A stretch of DNA of 64,000 nucleotides from Aureivirga sp. CE67 (GCF_015767245.1 NZ_JADOTV010000005.1:124001-188000); one strand, 5' to 3'; shown: positions 8,135 to 16,512, counted from the first letter of the stretch. Program-made: numbers and translations. The notes: generated from the letters alone by a model not told the origin.

Positions 8135-9025
8135 ATGAAAGATACTTTTGAAATTATTGATAAATCTCCGATTACAAATTCTGAATTGATTGAATTTATA
8201 AAATGTAAAGATTATACGGTTTCAAAAGAAACTTTTCAGCTTATGATTGATGAAGAATCTGAACTTTTAATTACATCGCCAAGACCGAAAGTGGAAGTTT
8301 TAGGATCGTATTATGAAAGTGAAGAATATATTTCGCACACAGATGCAAATACTTCTTTTGTGGATAAAATTTACCAACGTGTGAAAAAACATACGTTGCA
8401 AAAAAAATTACAATTGCTAAATTCTTTTCAGACAGAAGGAAAAAAGATGTTGGATGTTGGAGCTGGAACGGGTGAGTTTTTGAAAGTTTGTGAAGAAGGA
8501 AATTGGAAAGTTTTTGGAGTGGAACCAAATGAAGGTGCGAGAGATTTAGCAAATAATAAAATTTCTGAAAGTACAGTTAAAGAAAAAATTGAAGCTTACT
8601 CAAAAGAAAAATTTGATGTGATTACGATGTGGCATGTTTTGGAGCATGTTCCAAATTTGAATGAATACACTGAGCAATTAAAAAAGATGTTGAAGAAAGA
8701 TGGTGTCTTGATTGTGGCAGTTCCGAATTACAAATCGTATGATGCAGATTATTATAAAAGTTTTTGGGCAGCTTATGATGTTCCTCGTCACCTATGGCAT
8801 TTTTCAAAAAAATCAATTTCGATGTTATTTGCAAAAGTGAATATGGAAGTGGAAAAAGTTTTACCGATGTATTTTGATTCTTTTTATGTTTCTCTTTTGA
8901 GTGAAAAATATAAAACAGGAAGTTCGAATTTGATCAAAGCTTTTTGGATTGGTTTTGTTTCGAATTTGAAGGCAATTTCTACCAAAGAACATTCATCGCA
9001 TATTTACATCTTGAAAAATAAATAA
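8135..9025 (+). CDS. Class I SAM-dependent methyltransferase
   Basis: A 296-aa soluble methyltransferase. Motif I is MLDVGAGTGEFLKVC (near residue 105), followed by acidic post-I (VFGVEPN), motif II/III region DVITMWHVLEHVPN, and LKKDGVLIVAVPN. The HxLEHV pattern is typical of methyltransf_23/UbiG-like enzymes. The substrate is unknown; a homologue often follows mnmG in flavobacteria. I chose the ATG at 8135 because the 264 bp of open frame upstream lies in repeat B sequence and AT-rich DNA and does not resemble the family. A terminator follows at 9058. Confidence 0.85.
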   Translation: MKDTFEIIDKSPITNSELIEFIKCKDYTVSKETFQLMIDEESELLITSPRPKVEVLGSYYESEEYISHTDANTSFVDKIYQRVKKHTLQKKLQLLNSFQTEGKKMLDVGAGTGEFLKVCEEGNWKVFGVEPNEGARDLANNKISESTVKEKIEAYSKEKFDVITMWHVLEHVPNLNEYTEQLKKMLKKDGVLIVAVPNYKSYDADYYKSFWAAYDVPRHLWHFSKKSISMLFAKVNMEVEKVLPMYFDSFYVSLLSEKYKTGSSNLIKAFWIGFVSNLKAISTKEHSSHIYILKNK

Positions 9026-9057
9026 ACAAGACATAAATTTTAATAAATACTTCATTT

Positions 9058-9081
9058 AAGCTTCTTTAGGAAGCTTTTTTT
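9058..9081 (+). terminator. Methyltransferase gene terminator
   Basis: Stem AAGCTTC (9058-9064) / GAAGCTT (9070-9076), 5-nt loop, T-run to 9081. Confidence 0.8.
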
Positions 9082-9112
9082 GTTTTTAGAGTATAAATAG
9101 ATGTGAAAAAAT

Positions 9113-9151
9113 AAAAAACCGCTTAAAAACGATTTATTTAAGTGGTTTTTT
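9113..9151. terminator. Bidirectional hairpin terminator
   Basis: AAAAAACCGCTTAAA (9113-9127) pairs with TTTAAGTGGTTTTTT (about 9137-9151) with one G-U-type position. A-run and T-run flanks make it usable in both directions between the methyltransferase and the DoxX-like gene. The AT-rich stretch 9152-9264 holds nothing recognisable. Confidence 0.7.
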
Positions 9152-9264
9152 ATAATGTTTTATTATTGAATTTTATTTTTATATAAATTATTTTTATTAT
9201 AGTTTTTAATAATTTAATTTATAAGTGTAATAAAAATAATTTATTGATTTAAAATTGTAAAATA

Positions 9265-9663
9265 CTAATGTGTAAGCATATAAATCACCATTACATTTAA
9301 AATAAAATAAACGGTCAATGACATTGCTCCAGGATAATCTTTTGCCAAACGTTGTCCGATTAATAAAAAGATAAGTGTAACGGCAGAAAGAACAGCTCCA
9401 TATAAAGCCATATCTGTAGCTCCTGAAGTAGATAATTGATAAATTCCTGCAATCATTAATACTCCAGCAATAGTTTCGATAATCATGACGATTCCTAAAA
9501 GTAGTGGAACCATATTTCGAAGTGGAGAAAGTTTGAAATGATCTGTGATGAAAGAAACATTTCCTTTCCAATCTAATATTTTATCAATTCCTGATTGTAC
9601 AAATGTGATGATTAGAAAAACTAGAATTAAAATTTCTGTGATATTTTCTTTGATTAAATCCAT
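9265..9663 (-). CDS. DoxX-like small integral membrane protein
   Basis: A 132-aa protein with four predicted membrane helices (about 9-27, 50-72, 82-103, 112-130) and the loop IDKILDWKGNVSFITDHF, as in the DoxX/DUF417-like families. These are thought to be membrane-bound quinone or redox-partner proteins, but the role in this lineage is unknown. It starts 3 bp after the stop of the DNA polymerase III delta' gene, so the two are probably cotranscribed, as seen in other flavobacteria. Confidence 0.75.
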   Translation of the reverse strand: MDLIKENITEILILVFLIITFVQSGIDKILDWKGNVSFITDHFKLSPLRNMVPLLLGIVMIIETIAGVLMIAGIYQLSTSGATDMALYGAVLSAVTLIFLLIGQRLAKDYPGAMSLTVYFILNVMVIYMLTH

Positions 9664-9666
9664 GGT

Positions 9667-10806
9667 TTATTGTTCTTTTTGGTGTAAAAACCTTGTTAAT
9701 TTGATAGATAAATCTAACAAAATTATTTTAGCATTCCCATTTCTTTCGATATGATATATTGCATCATCCAATTCTTTGAAAATAGCATGAATATTTTGAC
9801 TATGAATAAATGGTGCAAAATTCTCCAATTTGAAATTTGCAGTTTTTGGTTTCATAAAAACTAAATCCTTTGCTCCATAATTATAAAGCAAAGCTTGACG
9901 GAAAAACTGTGAGCAATAATTCAGAAATTGCTTTTGTGTTTCTCTTCCAGAAGCTGCAATCGTATCGCTCCATTCAATCAATTGTTGAATAACAGAAGCA
10001 TTTCCTTTTGCTCTAAAAGCAGCACGAATCCAAGTAATAAACCATTGTTCGAATTCTAATTCTTTAGAATTATCAGAAAGTAGTTTTAAAGCTTTGTTAT
10101 AATTTCCATTTGCTTGCATTGCAATACTGTTTGCTTCTTCGCTAGAAACATTTTTCTTAGAAATTAAAGTTTCAGCAATTTGACTCACACTCAAAGGAGG
10201 GAAATGAATAATTTGACAACGAGAACGAATTGTATTGATAATCTTCTCTTCATCTTCTGAAACCAAAAGAAAAACAGTATTTTTTGGTGGTTCTTCAATC
10301 AGTTTTAAAAGTTTATTTGCAGCAGAAACATGCATTTTTTCTGGCATCCAAATAATCATCACTTTTGCGCCACCTTCAAAAGATTTTAGTTGTAAAGTTT
10401 TTACAATTTGTTCTGCTTCTTCAACACTTAATTGCCCTTGTTTATTATCAACGCCAATGTATTGAAACCAATCATAAAGATTTGCGTAGCTGTTTTCTTT
10501 CAAAAAACTTCGCCATTCGTTTAAAAACAAATTACTAATTGCGTGTTTCTTTACTTTATCATTTGTTGCTACTGGAAAAGCAAAATGTAAATCCGGATGT
10601 GTTAGCTTATCACATTTTAATTCACAAACATTTTTATCCTTACTATCCTTACATAATAATATTTGCGCATAGGCTAAAGCCATAGCCAAAGTTCCACTTC
10701 CTTCTTTTCCAACAAACAGTTGCGCATGTGCAATTCTGTTATTTTCTATGGTTTGAAGTAAATGGTTTTTAATATGTTCCTGTCCAATTATTTCTGAAAA
10801 ATGCAT
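9667..10806 (-). CDS. holB: DNA polymerase III subunit delta' (HolB-like AAA+ ATPase)
   Basis: Clamp-loader subunit. The 379-aa product begins with FSEIIGQEHIKNHLLQTI and has the delta' sensor and arginine-finger segments. The P-loop is degenerate (VGKEGSGTLAMALAY in place of GxxGxGKT), as usual for delta'. Cys residues (LLCKDSKDKNVCELKCDKL) form a zinc module, and the sensor 1 region is KLLKLIEEPPKNTVFLLVS. I chose ATG 10806 over the TTG at 10812 because the TTG lies inside the promoter box and family proteins begin with M-x-FSEI. The start codon is so close to the -7 box that the mRNA may be leaderless. Confidence 0.9.
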   Translation of the reverse strand: MHFSEIIGQEHIKNHLLQTIENNRIAHAQLFVGKEGSGTLAMALAYAQILLCKDSKDKNVCELKCDKLTHPDLHFAFPVATNDKVKKHAISNLFLNEWRSFLKENSYANLYDWFQYIGVDNKQGQLSVEEAEQIVKTLQLKSFEGGAKVMIIWMPEKMHVSAANKLLKLIEEPPKNTVFLLVSEDEEKIINTIRSRCQIIHFPPLSVSQIAETLISKKNVSSEEANSIAMQANGNYNKALKLLSDNSKELEFEQWFITWIRAAFRAKGNASVIQQLIEWSDTIAASGRETQKQFLNYCSQFFRQALLYNYGAKDLVFMKPKTANFKLENFAPFIHSQNIHAIFKELDDAIYHIERNGNAKIILLDLSIKLTRFLHQKEQ

Positions 10807-10809
10807 AAG

Positions 10810-10817
10810 CAAATATA
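10810..10817 (-). promoter_or_regulatory. holB promoter -7 box
   Basis: TATATTTG on the minus strand, an exact TAnnTTTG match, ending 3 bp before the ATG at 10806. No clear TTG -33 element was seen at the expected spacing. Confidence 0.55.
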
Positions 10818-10860
10818 ACTAGTATATCTAAAATTACAGCACAATTATTAGTTTTTAAAG

Positions 10861-10868
10861 TATATTTG
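10861..10868 (+). promoter_or_regulatory. pgk promoter -7 box
   Basis: TATATTTG, an exact TAnnTTTG match 20 bp before the pgk ATG. It is divergent from the holB box, with 43 bp between the two elements. Confidence 0.65.
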
Positions 10869-10888
10869 TATCAAAACAACAAAACCTG

Positions 10889-12076
10889 ATGAAAACAATA
10901 CAACAAGTAAATTTTGAAAATAAAAAGGCATTGATCAGAGTTGATTTTAATGTTCCTTTAGATGAAAACTTCCAAGTGACAGATACTACAAGAATTGAAG
11001 CAGCAAAACCTTCGATTATCAAAGTATTAGAGGATGGTGGTTCTGTGATTTTAATGTCACATTTAGGAAGACCAAAAGGAGTGGAAGAAAAATTTTCTTT
11101 AAAACACATTGTAAGTAAAGTTACAGAGATTATAGGTGTACAAGTGAAGTTTGTATCAGACTGTGTTGGAGAAGAAGTAGAAGAGGCCGCAAAATCATTA
11201 CAAAACGGAGAAGTTTTATTATTAGAGAACCTACGTTTCCACCCAGAAGAGAAAAAAGGAGATGTTGCTTTTGCTGAAAAATTAGCAAGCTTAGCAGACA
11301 TTTATATCAACGATGCTTTCGGAACTGCACACAGAGCGCATGCTTCTACAGCAATTATCGCTCAGTTTTTCCCAAATAATAAATATTTCGGATTCTTATT
11401 AGCGAAAGAAATCGAGAGCATTGATAAAGTTTTAAACAACAGCGAAAAACCTGTAACAGCAATTTTAGGAGGAGCAAAAGTTTCTTCAAAAATTGGAGTT
11501 ATCGAGAATATTTTAGACAAAGTAGATCACATCATCGTTGGTGGAGGAATGACATTTACTTTCGTAAAAGCTCTTGGAGGAAAAATTGGAAATTCTCTTT
11601 GTGAGGATGATAAATTACAATTAGCTCTAGATATTTTAGAAAAAGCAAAAGCGAAAAATGTTCAAATTCACTTGCCTGTAGATGCTGTAATTGCTGATGC
11701 TTTCTCAAATGATGCAAACACGCAAGAAGTAGATACAAACGAAATTCCTGACGGATGGATGGGATTAGATACAGGTTCAAAAACTGCTGAATTATTCGCT
11801 GAAGTAATCGCACAATCTAAGACAATTCTTTGGAATGGTCCTTTAGGAGTTTTCGAATTAGATAATTTCGCAAAAGGAACAATTGAGTTAGGAAACAGCA
11901 TTGCGGAAGCAACGAAAAATGGAGCATTCTCTTTAGTTGGAGGAGGAGATTCTGTTGCAGCAGTGAAAAAGTTCGGATTCCAAGACAAAGTTAGTTATGT
12001 AAGTACAGGAGGAGGAGCTATGTTAGAAATGTTAGAAGGTAGAACTTTACCAGGAATTCAAGCAATTTTAGACTAG
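10889..12076 (+). CDS. pgk: Phosphoglycerate kinase
   Basis: A 395-aa glycolytic enzyme that transfers phosphate between 1,3-bisphosphoglycerate and ADP. N-domain substrate loops are [20 protein letters not shown] and SHLGRPKG. The hinge and nucleotide region have [16 protein letters not shown], and [10 protein letters not shown] is present. The C-terminal phosphate loop is GGGDSVAAV, where Ser takes the place of the common Thr. Length is standard for bacterial enzymes. It has its own promoter. It is followed by about 720 bp of mostly repeat DNA before the next plus-strand gene. Confidence 0.98.
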   Translation: MKTIQQVNFENKKALIRVDFNVPLDENFQVTDTTRIEAAKPSIIKVLEDGGSVILMSHLGRPKGVEEKFSLKHIVSKVTEIIGVQVKFVSDCVGEEVEEAAKSLQNGEVLLLENLRFHPEEKKGDVAFAEKLASLADIYINDAFGTAHRAHASTAIIAQFFPNNKYFGFLLAKEIESIDKVLNNSEKPVTAILGGAKVSSKIGVIENILDKVDHIIVGGGMTFTFVKALGGKIGNSLCEDDKLQLALDILEKAKAKNVQIHLPVDAVIADAFSNDANTQEVDTNEIPDGWMGLDTGSKTAELFAEVIAQSKTILWNGPLGVFELDNFAKGTIELGNSIAEATKNGAFSLVGGGDSVAAVKKFGFQDKVSYVSTGGGAMLEMLEGRTLPGIQAILD

Positions 12077-12087
12077 TTTCCAAATTT

Positions 12088-12115
12088 CCCCTCTTGAGAG
12101 GGGTTAGGGGTGTGT
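12088..12115 (+). repeat. Repeat A copy 1
   Basis: Core hairpin CCCCTCTTGAGAGGGG (12088-12103) followed by TTAGGGGTGTGT. It begins 11 bp after the pgk stop. Seven more copies or variants occur in the window. Confidence 0.9.
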
Positions 12116-12153
12116 TTTTCAAACAAAACTCTTAATCTATATAAAAATATTTA

Positions 12154-12277
12154 GGGGCTTCCCATTTTTCTTCGTTTCCAAAAAACTCAGAAAATGGTCG
12201 GGCTATCCGCTATATCTTTTTTGCTAAAGCAGCAGTATGAAGAGAAGCAAAAAAGGATGCCGCTACTATCCCTAAGC
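12154..12277 (-). repeat. Repeat B copy 2
   Basis: On the minus strand it reads GCTTAGGG ... GGGAAGCCCC, with outer stem GCTT/AAGC (a compensatory variant of GCGTT/AACGC). The inner stem has AGCAAAAAAG (12244-12253) facing CTTTTTTGCT (12216-12225), with a long AT-rich loop. In this sense it lies downstream of the small minus-strand gene at 12319-12489. Confidence 0.85.
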
Positions 12278-12288
12278 TAAAAAAACAG

Positions 12289-12320
12289 AAAGCTTCCAAT
12301 TCATTTTGGAAGCTTTTTTT
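12289..12320. terminator. Bidirectional hairpin terminator
   Basis: AAAGCTTCCAA (12289-12299) pairs with TTGGAAGCTTT (12307-12317). There are T-runs on both sides, and it overlaps the stop codon of the minus-strand small gene. Confidence 0.75.
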
Positions 12321-12489
12321 AGTCATCCGATTTAGAACTTATAAAAGTAACATAAATCGAAAGTAAGACCATAATTCCGATGATCCCGAATTGTAAATAA
12401 AGCAATTTGTCTTCTTTATCAAAATAACCTATTCCAATCAGAATTGCCAATAAGATTAAATTTATAATCGATATTCTTTTTCTAGTCAT
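12319..12489 (-). CDS. Small two-helix membrane protein (56 aa)
   Basis: A short reading frame with coherent coding character: basic N-terminus MTRKRIS, a first helix IINLILLAILIGIGYF, an acidic loop DKEDK, a second helix LYLQFGIIGIMVLLSIYVTF and a polar tail. Positive-inside charge suggests both ends are cytoplasmic. I do not recognise a family. It is isolated between pgk and pepP, its stop lies in a terminator, and it has no repeat inside. The two well-formed helices in an otherwise non-coding 720-bp gap favour a real gene. Confidence 0.6.
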   Translation of the reverse strand: MTRKRISIINLILLAILIGIGYFDKEDKLLYLQFGIIGIMVLLSIYVTFISSKSDD

Positions 12490-12661
12490 AAATTTTAAAT
12501 TTTTAGCAATAAAAGAAAAATAATTTATACAAAAAATAGCTAGACTCGTTTAGTGTAAATATTTATAAGTTTAATGGGTAAAAATCAGGAATAAAAAGCC
12601 AATATCTTATCAAAAATTGGACTTTAAAATAAAAATATTAAAGGTCTAATTAGTGATAATT

Positions 12662-12690
12662 CCCCTCTTGAGAGGGGTGAGGGGTGTGTT
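12662..12690 (+). repeat. Repeat A copy 2
   Basis: CCCCTCTTGAGAGGGG (12662-12677) followed by TGAGGGGTGTGTT. It stands between the small membrane gene and pepP. The stretch 12490-12661 before it is AT-rich, and I see nothing in it. Confidence 0.9.
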
Positions 12691-12758
12691 TATATTTAAT
12701 CTAATATTTCTTCAAAAATAAAACACCAAAAAAATAAAAAGAATCCTTCTCAAATTCT

Positions 12759-12766
12759 TATTTTTG
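12759..12766 (+). promoter_or_regulatory. pepP promoter -7 box
   Basis: TATTTTTG, an exact TAnnTTTG match 34 bp before the ATG at 12801. No clear -33 TTG. Confidence 0.55.
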
Positions 12767-12800
12767 TTACAATCAATAATTTTTAGAATACTTAATAATT

Positions 12801-14093
12801 ATGAAATACCATCCTATAGATAAATCACTTTTTATAAAAAATAGAGCAAAGTTTACAGCACAAATGAAGCCTAATTCAATTGCTGTTTTCAATTCAAATG
12901 ATATTTACCCTGTAAGTGCAGATAGTACATTGCCTTTCGCACAGCACAGAGATATTTTTTATTTAAGTGGAGTAGATCAGGAAGAGAGTATTTTAGTACT
13001 TTTTCCAGATGCAATGGACCCAAAACACAGAGAAATTCTTTTCGTAAGAGAAACAAATGAGCACATTGCTATTTGGGAAGGAGAAAAACTTTCTAAAGAG
13101 TCTGCTTTCGAAACTTCTGGAATCAAAACGGTTTATTGGTTAAGCGATTTTGATAAAGTTTTTTACGGATTAATGATCGAAGCAGAGAAGATTTATTTCA
13201 ATACAAACGAACATTACCGTCAAGCAGAAGAAACAGAAACTCGTGAGGCTCGTTTTATTAAGAAATGTAAGCAAGATTTCCCTGCACATTCTTGGGAGAG
13301 ATCAAACCCAATTTTACAAAGAATTAGAGGTGTAAAAGAGCAAGAAGAGTTAGATTTAATGCAACAAGCTTGTGATTTAACAAACAAAGGATTCAGAAGA
13401 ATTTTAGAGTTTGTAAAACCAGGTGTGATGGAGTATGAAATTGAAGCAGAATTTTTACACGAATTTGTAAGAAATCGTTCAAAAGGATTTGCTTATACGC
13501 CAATTATCGCTTCAGGATACAATGCATGTGTATTACACTACATCGAAAATAACCAAGAATGTAAAGATGGAGATTTATTATTGTTAGATGTTGGAGCTGA
13601 GTATGCAAATTACGCTTCAGATATGACAAGAACAATCCCAGTAAGCGGACGTTTTACAGATAGACAAAAAGCAGTTTACAATGCTGTTTTAAGAGTGAAA
13701 AATGAAGCTACAAAAATGTTAGTTCCAGGTACTCTTTGGGCAGAATATCACAAAGAAGTTGGAAAAATCATGACTTCTGAGCTTTTAGGTTTAGGATTAA
13801 TCGATAAAGCAGATGTTCAGAATGAAAATCCAGACTGGCCAGCTTATAAGAAATACTTCATGCATGGAACTTCTCACCACATCGGTTTAGATACGCATGA
13901 TTATGGAGCTTTAAAAACTCCAATGGTAGAAAACATGGTATTTACAGTGGAGCCAGGAATTTATATTCCAGAAGAAAACATGGGAATCCGTTTAGAGGAT
14001 GACGTAATTATCCAAGCAAATGGAGAACCTTTCAACTTAATGAGAGATATTCCAATTGAGGTAGAAGAAATTGAAGAATTAATGAATAAATAA
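12801..14093 (+). CDS. pepP: Xaa-Pro aminopeptidase (M24B, aminopeptidase P)
   Basis: A 430-aa cytoplasmic dimetal peptidase that removes N-terminal residues preceding proline. The N-terminal creatinase-type domain covers about 1-170. The C-terminal pita-bread domain carries the five metal ligands: Asp in LLLDVGAEY, Asp in YASDMTRT, His in HGTSHHIGLDTHD, Glu in VEPGIYIPEE and Glu in GIRLEDD. Length is typical. It is monocistronic, with a promoter box upstream and a strong terminator downstream. Confidence 0.95.
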   Translation: MKYHPIDKSLFIKNRAKFTAQMKPNSIAVFNSNDIYPVSADSTLPFAQHRDIFYLSGVDQEESILVLFPDAMDPKHREILFVRETNEHIAIWEGEKLSKESAFETSGIKTVYWLSDFDKVFYGLMIEAEKIYFNTNEHYRQAEETETREARFIKKCKQDFPAHSWERSNPILQRIRGVKEQEELDLMQQACDLTNKGFRRILEFVKPGVMEYEIEAEFLHEFVRNRSKGFAYTPIIASGYNACVLHYIENNQECKDGDLLLLDVGAEYANYASDMTRTIPVSGRFTDRQKAVYNAVLRVKNEATKMLVPGTLWAEYHKEVGKIMTSELLGLGLIDKADVQNENPDWPAYKKYFMHGTSHHIGLDTHDYGALKTPMVENMVFTVEPGIYIPEENMGIRLEDDVIIQANGEPFNLMRDIPIEVEEIEELMNK

Positions 14094-14132
14094 TTCTTTT
14101 ATTTAAAGAGACTCTTAAATATATTTTTAATG

Positions 14133-14176
14133 AAAATGAGTGAAAACTTAATGTTTTTGCTCATTTTTGTTTTTTA
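14133..14176 (+). terminator. pepP terminator
   Basis: AAAATGAGTGAAAAC (14133-14147) pairs with GTTTTTGCTCATTTT (14153-14167) with one bulge or mismatch, then T-rich sequence to 14176. It ends 11 bp before recX. Confidence 0.75.
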
Positions 14177-14186
14177 AAAGAGAAAA

Positions 14187-14657
14187 ATGTCTGACAAAGT
14201 ATATTCTGTAGAAGAAGCAAAGAGAGCTTTAGAAAGATTTTGTGTGTATCAAGATCGAAGTCATAAAGAAGTAGAGGAGAAGCTTCGTAAAATGCGTATG
14301 ATTCCAGAAGCGATTGAGGTAATTTTAATTCATTTGATGGAACATAATTTTTTGAATGAAGAAAGATTTGCACAAAGTTTTGCAAGAGGAAAATTTCGAG
14401 TAAAAAAATGGGGAAGACAAAGAATTACGCAAGAATTGAAAATGCGAAATATTTCTTCTTATAATATTAAAACTGCACTAAAAGAAATAGAGGAGGAGGA
14501 ATATATAAAAACTGTTTATGAAATTGCTGAAAAGAAATTTGAAAGTATTCGAGAAACAGATATGTACAAAGTAAAGCAGAAATTATTTGCTTTTTTACAG
14601 TATAGAGGCTATGAAACAGATTTGATTTATAAAGTAATAAATGATGTGATTTCTTAA
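14187..14657 (+). CDS. recX: RecX family regulatory protein
   Basis: A 156-aa all-helical protein of the RecX family, which modulates RecA filaments. The conserved helix-turn units show LxxRxxSxxEVxxKL-type spacing in CVYQDRSHKEVEEKLRKM, then FLNEERFAQSFARGKFRVKKWG with the family R-F-A-xx-F and K-W-G-R-x-R-I pattern. There is no recA in the window. It is convergent with the Rrf2 gene, with 28 bp between stops; a weak GATGTG/CACATC inverted repeat there may serve termination. Confidence 0.9.
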   Translation: MSDKVYSVEEAKRALERFCVYQDRSHKEVEEKLRKMRMIPEAIEVILIHLMEHNFLNEERFAQSFARGKFRVKKWGRQRITQELKMRNISSYNIKTALKEIEEEEYIKTVYEIAEKKFESIRETDMYKVKQKLFAFLQYRGYETDLIYKVINDVIS

Positions 14658-14685
14658 TAAAACCACATCATTTACCATTCCACGT

Positions 14686-15114
14686 TTACAAATAACGTAT
14701 TCCCTTTATGTCAATATTTTCAGCAAACTCTTCGATTGTTTTATCCTGAAATTTTTTCAAAAGACCTTTTTTAAATCCTTTGAAATTATCGTGTACAGGG
14801 CAAGGTTCTTCATCATTACATTTTGAAAGACCTAAAAAACAATTTTCGAATTTACTAGTTCCATCTATACATTCTACGATATCATAAACTGTGTTTTGCT
14901 TATTATCATCACTTAAAAAGAATCCACCTTTTGGTCCCTTAGTTGAAGAAACCAGATTTTTTCTTGTTAACTGTTGTAATAATTTAGATAAAAATGGCTG
15001 TGGACAATCTAATTCTTCCGAAATAGTTTTCACACCATATTTCTTGTTATCCCCAGCATTTAAAGCTAAGAATAATACAGAGCGTATAGCATACTTACAG
15101 GCGTTTGATAGCAT
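14686..15114 (-). CDS. Rrf2 family transcriptional regulator (possible NO/Fe-S sensor)
   Basis: A 142-aa winged-helix regulator. The N-terminal HTH includes YGVKTISEELDCPQPFLSKLLQQL and the Rrf2 wing GPKGGFFLS. Three Cys residues (CFLGLSKC, then CPVH) are spaced as in NsrR/IscR proteins that bind an Fe-S cluster. Its neighbours, a histidine-containing polytopic membrane protein and ScdA/RIC, suggest that it senses nitric oxide or iron-sulfur damage and controls this group. That role is inference. A promoter box lies at 15131-15138. Confidence 0.85.
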   Translation of the reverse strand: MLSNACKYAIRSVLFLALNAGDNKKYGVKTISEELDCPQPFLSKLLQQLTRKNLVSSTKGPKGGFFLSDDNKQNTVYDIVECIDGTSKFENCFLGLSKCNDEEPCPVHDNFKGFKKGLLKKFQDKTIEEFAENIDIKGIRYL

Positions 15115-15130
15115 AGGAAATTCTTTATTG

Positions 15131-15138
15131 CAAAAATA
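15131..15138 (-). promoter_or_regulatory. Rrf2 gene promoter -7 box
   Basis: TATTTTTG on the minus strand, 16 bp before the ATG at 15114, so the regulator can be transcribed separately from the membrane-protein gene upstream of it. Confidence 0.55.
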
Positions 15139-15178
15139 CGAGTTTTAATGTTAAAATCTGTTAATACTACAAATTATA

Positions 15179-16381
15179 CTACTTTAAATTACGAATAAAA
15201 ATGCTACCAGTTGCAATCAGAAATAGACAACTTGCTAATAATAAATAAAGAAAATATTCTGAAAATAAGTTTCCTCCTGTCTGAAGAATCATTCCTTTGT
15301 AAAATAAAAGTCCTTCAGTAAGTAGGAATGCTGCTAAAAAACAGTAGATATCAAACTTTTTAAGTTTAATTGAATGGAATAAATAAAGAAAAAATAGTAA
15401 TCCAAAAGTTCCAATTCCTAGAAAATTCCAATGTAAATATCCAATTACGATCTCACGATCTAAGGCCATGCTATTTGCTAGGTTTGGAAATGAACCTAAA
15501 AGCTGCATGATTAGTTTTGCCAAAAAGATAAATCCTAAAATGAAAAATAGTTTGGTTTTAAATTTTGTCAAATCCGTACGAAGATATTTCCAGCTGATCA
15601 GGATAAATTTCAAAAGAATTCCGAAAGCAATCACCTGTAAAATACTACCTCCAACTGCTATTCCATAAATAAAACTTGATGGTTTCATCCATAAAACAGA
15701 AATAAAAAAAGTTAAAAAGATACTTAAATGAAGGTAAACAGAGAATCTTTTGAACACATTTCTAGTCAAATGGATATTTGATTTTTCAAGATAATAAAGA
15801 AAGAAACTTAGTAAAATTACTGTTATCCAGCCATTGTATTGAAAATGTAAATAGAAATAAATTGCATTTTTATACAAAGGAGAACTTGCTCCAAGCTTTG
15901 TCATGATGATTCCAAGAGACCAAGGTCCTAAGCTGGAAAGAATCAAATAATAAAGTCCAGTTTTTGCTAATTTAAAAGAATTAGATTTCTTTAGTTTAAA
16001 ACTAACTTTCTTGATGAAAAAATAAGCAAACCAGTAGGAGCAGAGTAAAAATAAAGTTGAAAAAATGATGGAAAATAAAGCATAACCTTGAATCGGAAAA
16101 GTAACAAACATCCCGATAATGGTGATTTGTGTTGCAATAAATATTTCTCGAAATTTCTTCCGATTTCTATATTTTTTCTGAATAAATAATTGATACAAAA
16201 GCACAATAATTCCCGAATATACCCAACCTAAAAGTGCTATATGAGAATGTGTGTGAAGTATGTTTTTATAAGATATTCCAACAGGTGCAACAAACATCAA
16301 GCGAAGTATAACGCCTAATACTGCAATGCAGAAAAGGTAGAATAATCCTATTCTGTTATATATTTTAAGGGAGAATTCCAT
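15179..16381 (-). CDS. Polytopic membrane protein with conserved His residues, heme-copper-oxidase or NnrS-like
   Basis: A 400-aa protein with about 11-12 membrane helices. His residues that could bind heme or metal lie in or near helices: HTHSH at 43-47 in helix 2, His179 (YLHFQYNGW) and His317 (GYLHWNFLGIG). This pattern and length recall NnrS and the oxidase subunit I fold, but I do not see the full oxidase ligand set (no HH or HxH pair in later helices), so I do not call it an oxidase. It lies between the Rrf2 and ScdA genes, pointing to nitric-oxide stress. The family assignment is tentative. Confidence 0.6.
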   Translation of the reverse strand: MEFSLKIYNRIGLFYLFCIAVLGVILRLMFVAPVGISYKNILHTHSHIALLGWVYSGIIVLLYQLFIQKKYRNRKKFREIFIATQITIIGMFVTFPIQGYALFSIIFSTLFLLCSYWFAYFFIKKVSFKLKKSNSFKLAKTGLYYLILSSLGPWSLGIIMTKLGASSPLYKNAIYFYLHFQYNGWITVILLSFFLYYLEKSNIHLTRNVFKRFSVYLHLSIFLTFFISVLWMKPSSFIYGIAVGGSILQVIAFGILLKFILISWKYLRTDLTKFKTKLFFILGFIFLAKLIMQLLGSFPNLANSMALDREIVIGYLHWNFLGIGTFGLLFFLYLFHSIKLKKFDIYCFLAAFLLTEGLLFYKGMILQTGGNLFSEYFLYLLLASCLFLIATGSIFIRNLK

Positions 16382-16390
16382 ATCGAAAAA

Positions 16391-16487
16391 AGTTGCCTAA
16401 ACTTTATTTATTATACAAAAATACTATTTCTTTCTACTAAAGTATTGCTAAATATAAACTAACTAACATGATTTAGTCTAGGCAACT
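16391..16487. promoter_or_regulatory. Promoter flanked by a long-range inverted repeat
   Basis: AGTTGCCTA (16391-16399) and TAGGCAACT (16479-16487) form a 9-bp perfect inverted repeat, extendable to about 17 bp with mismatches, around a minus-strand -7 box TATTTTTG (16423 down to 16416). One arm falls in the predicted mRNA leader and the other about 60 bp upstream. An inner AATACT/AGTATT pair lies between them. It may be an operator for the Rrf2 regulator or a terminator structure for scdA. Confidence 0.4.
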
Positions 16488-16512
16488 CATTCGCATATCT
16501 CTATCATGAATT

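Noticed and set aside
9206-9571. A 121-codon minus-strand frame overlapping the DoxX-like gene
   Set aside because: It is a shifted reading of the DoxX-like gene with Arg/Tyr/Asn-rich nonsense content.
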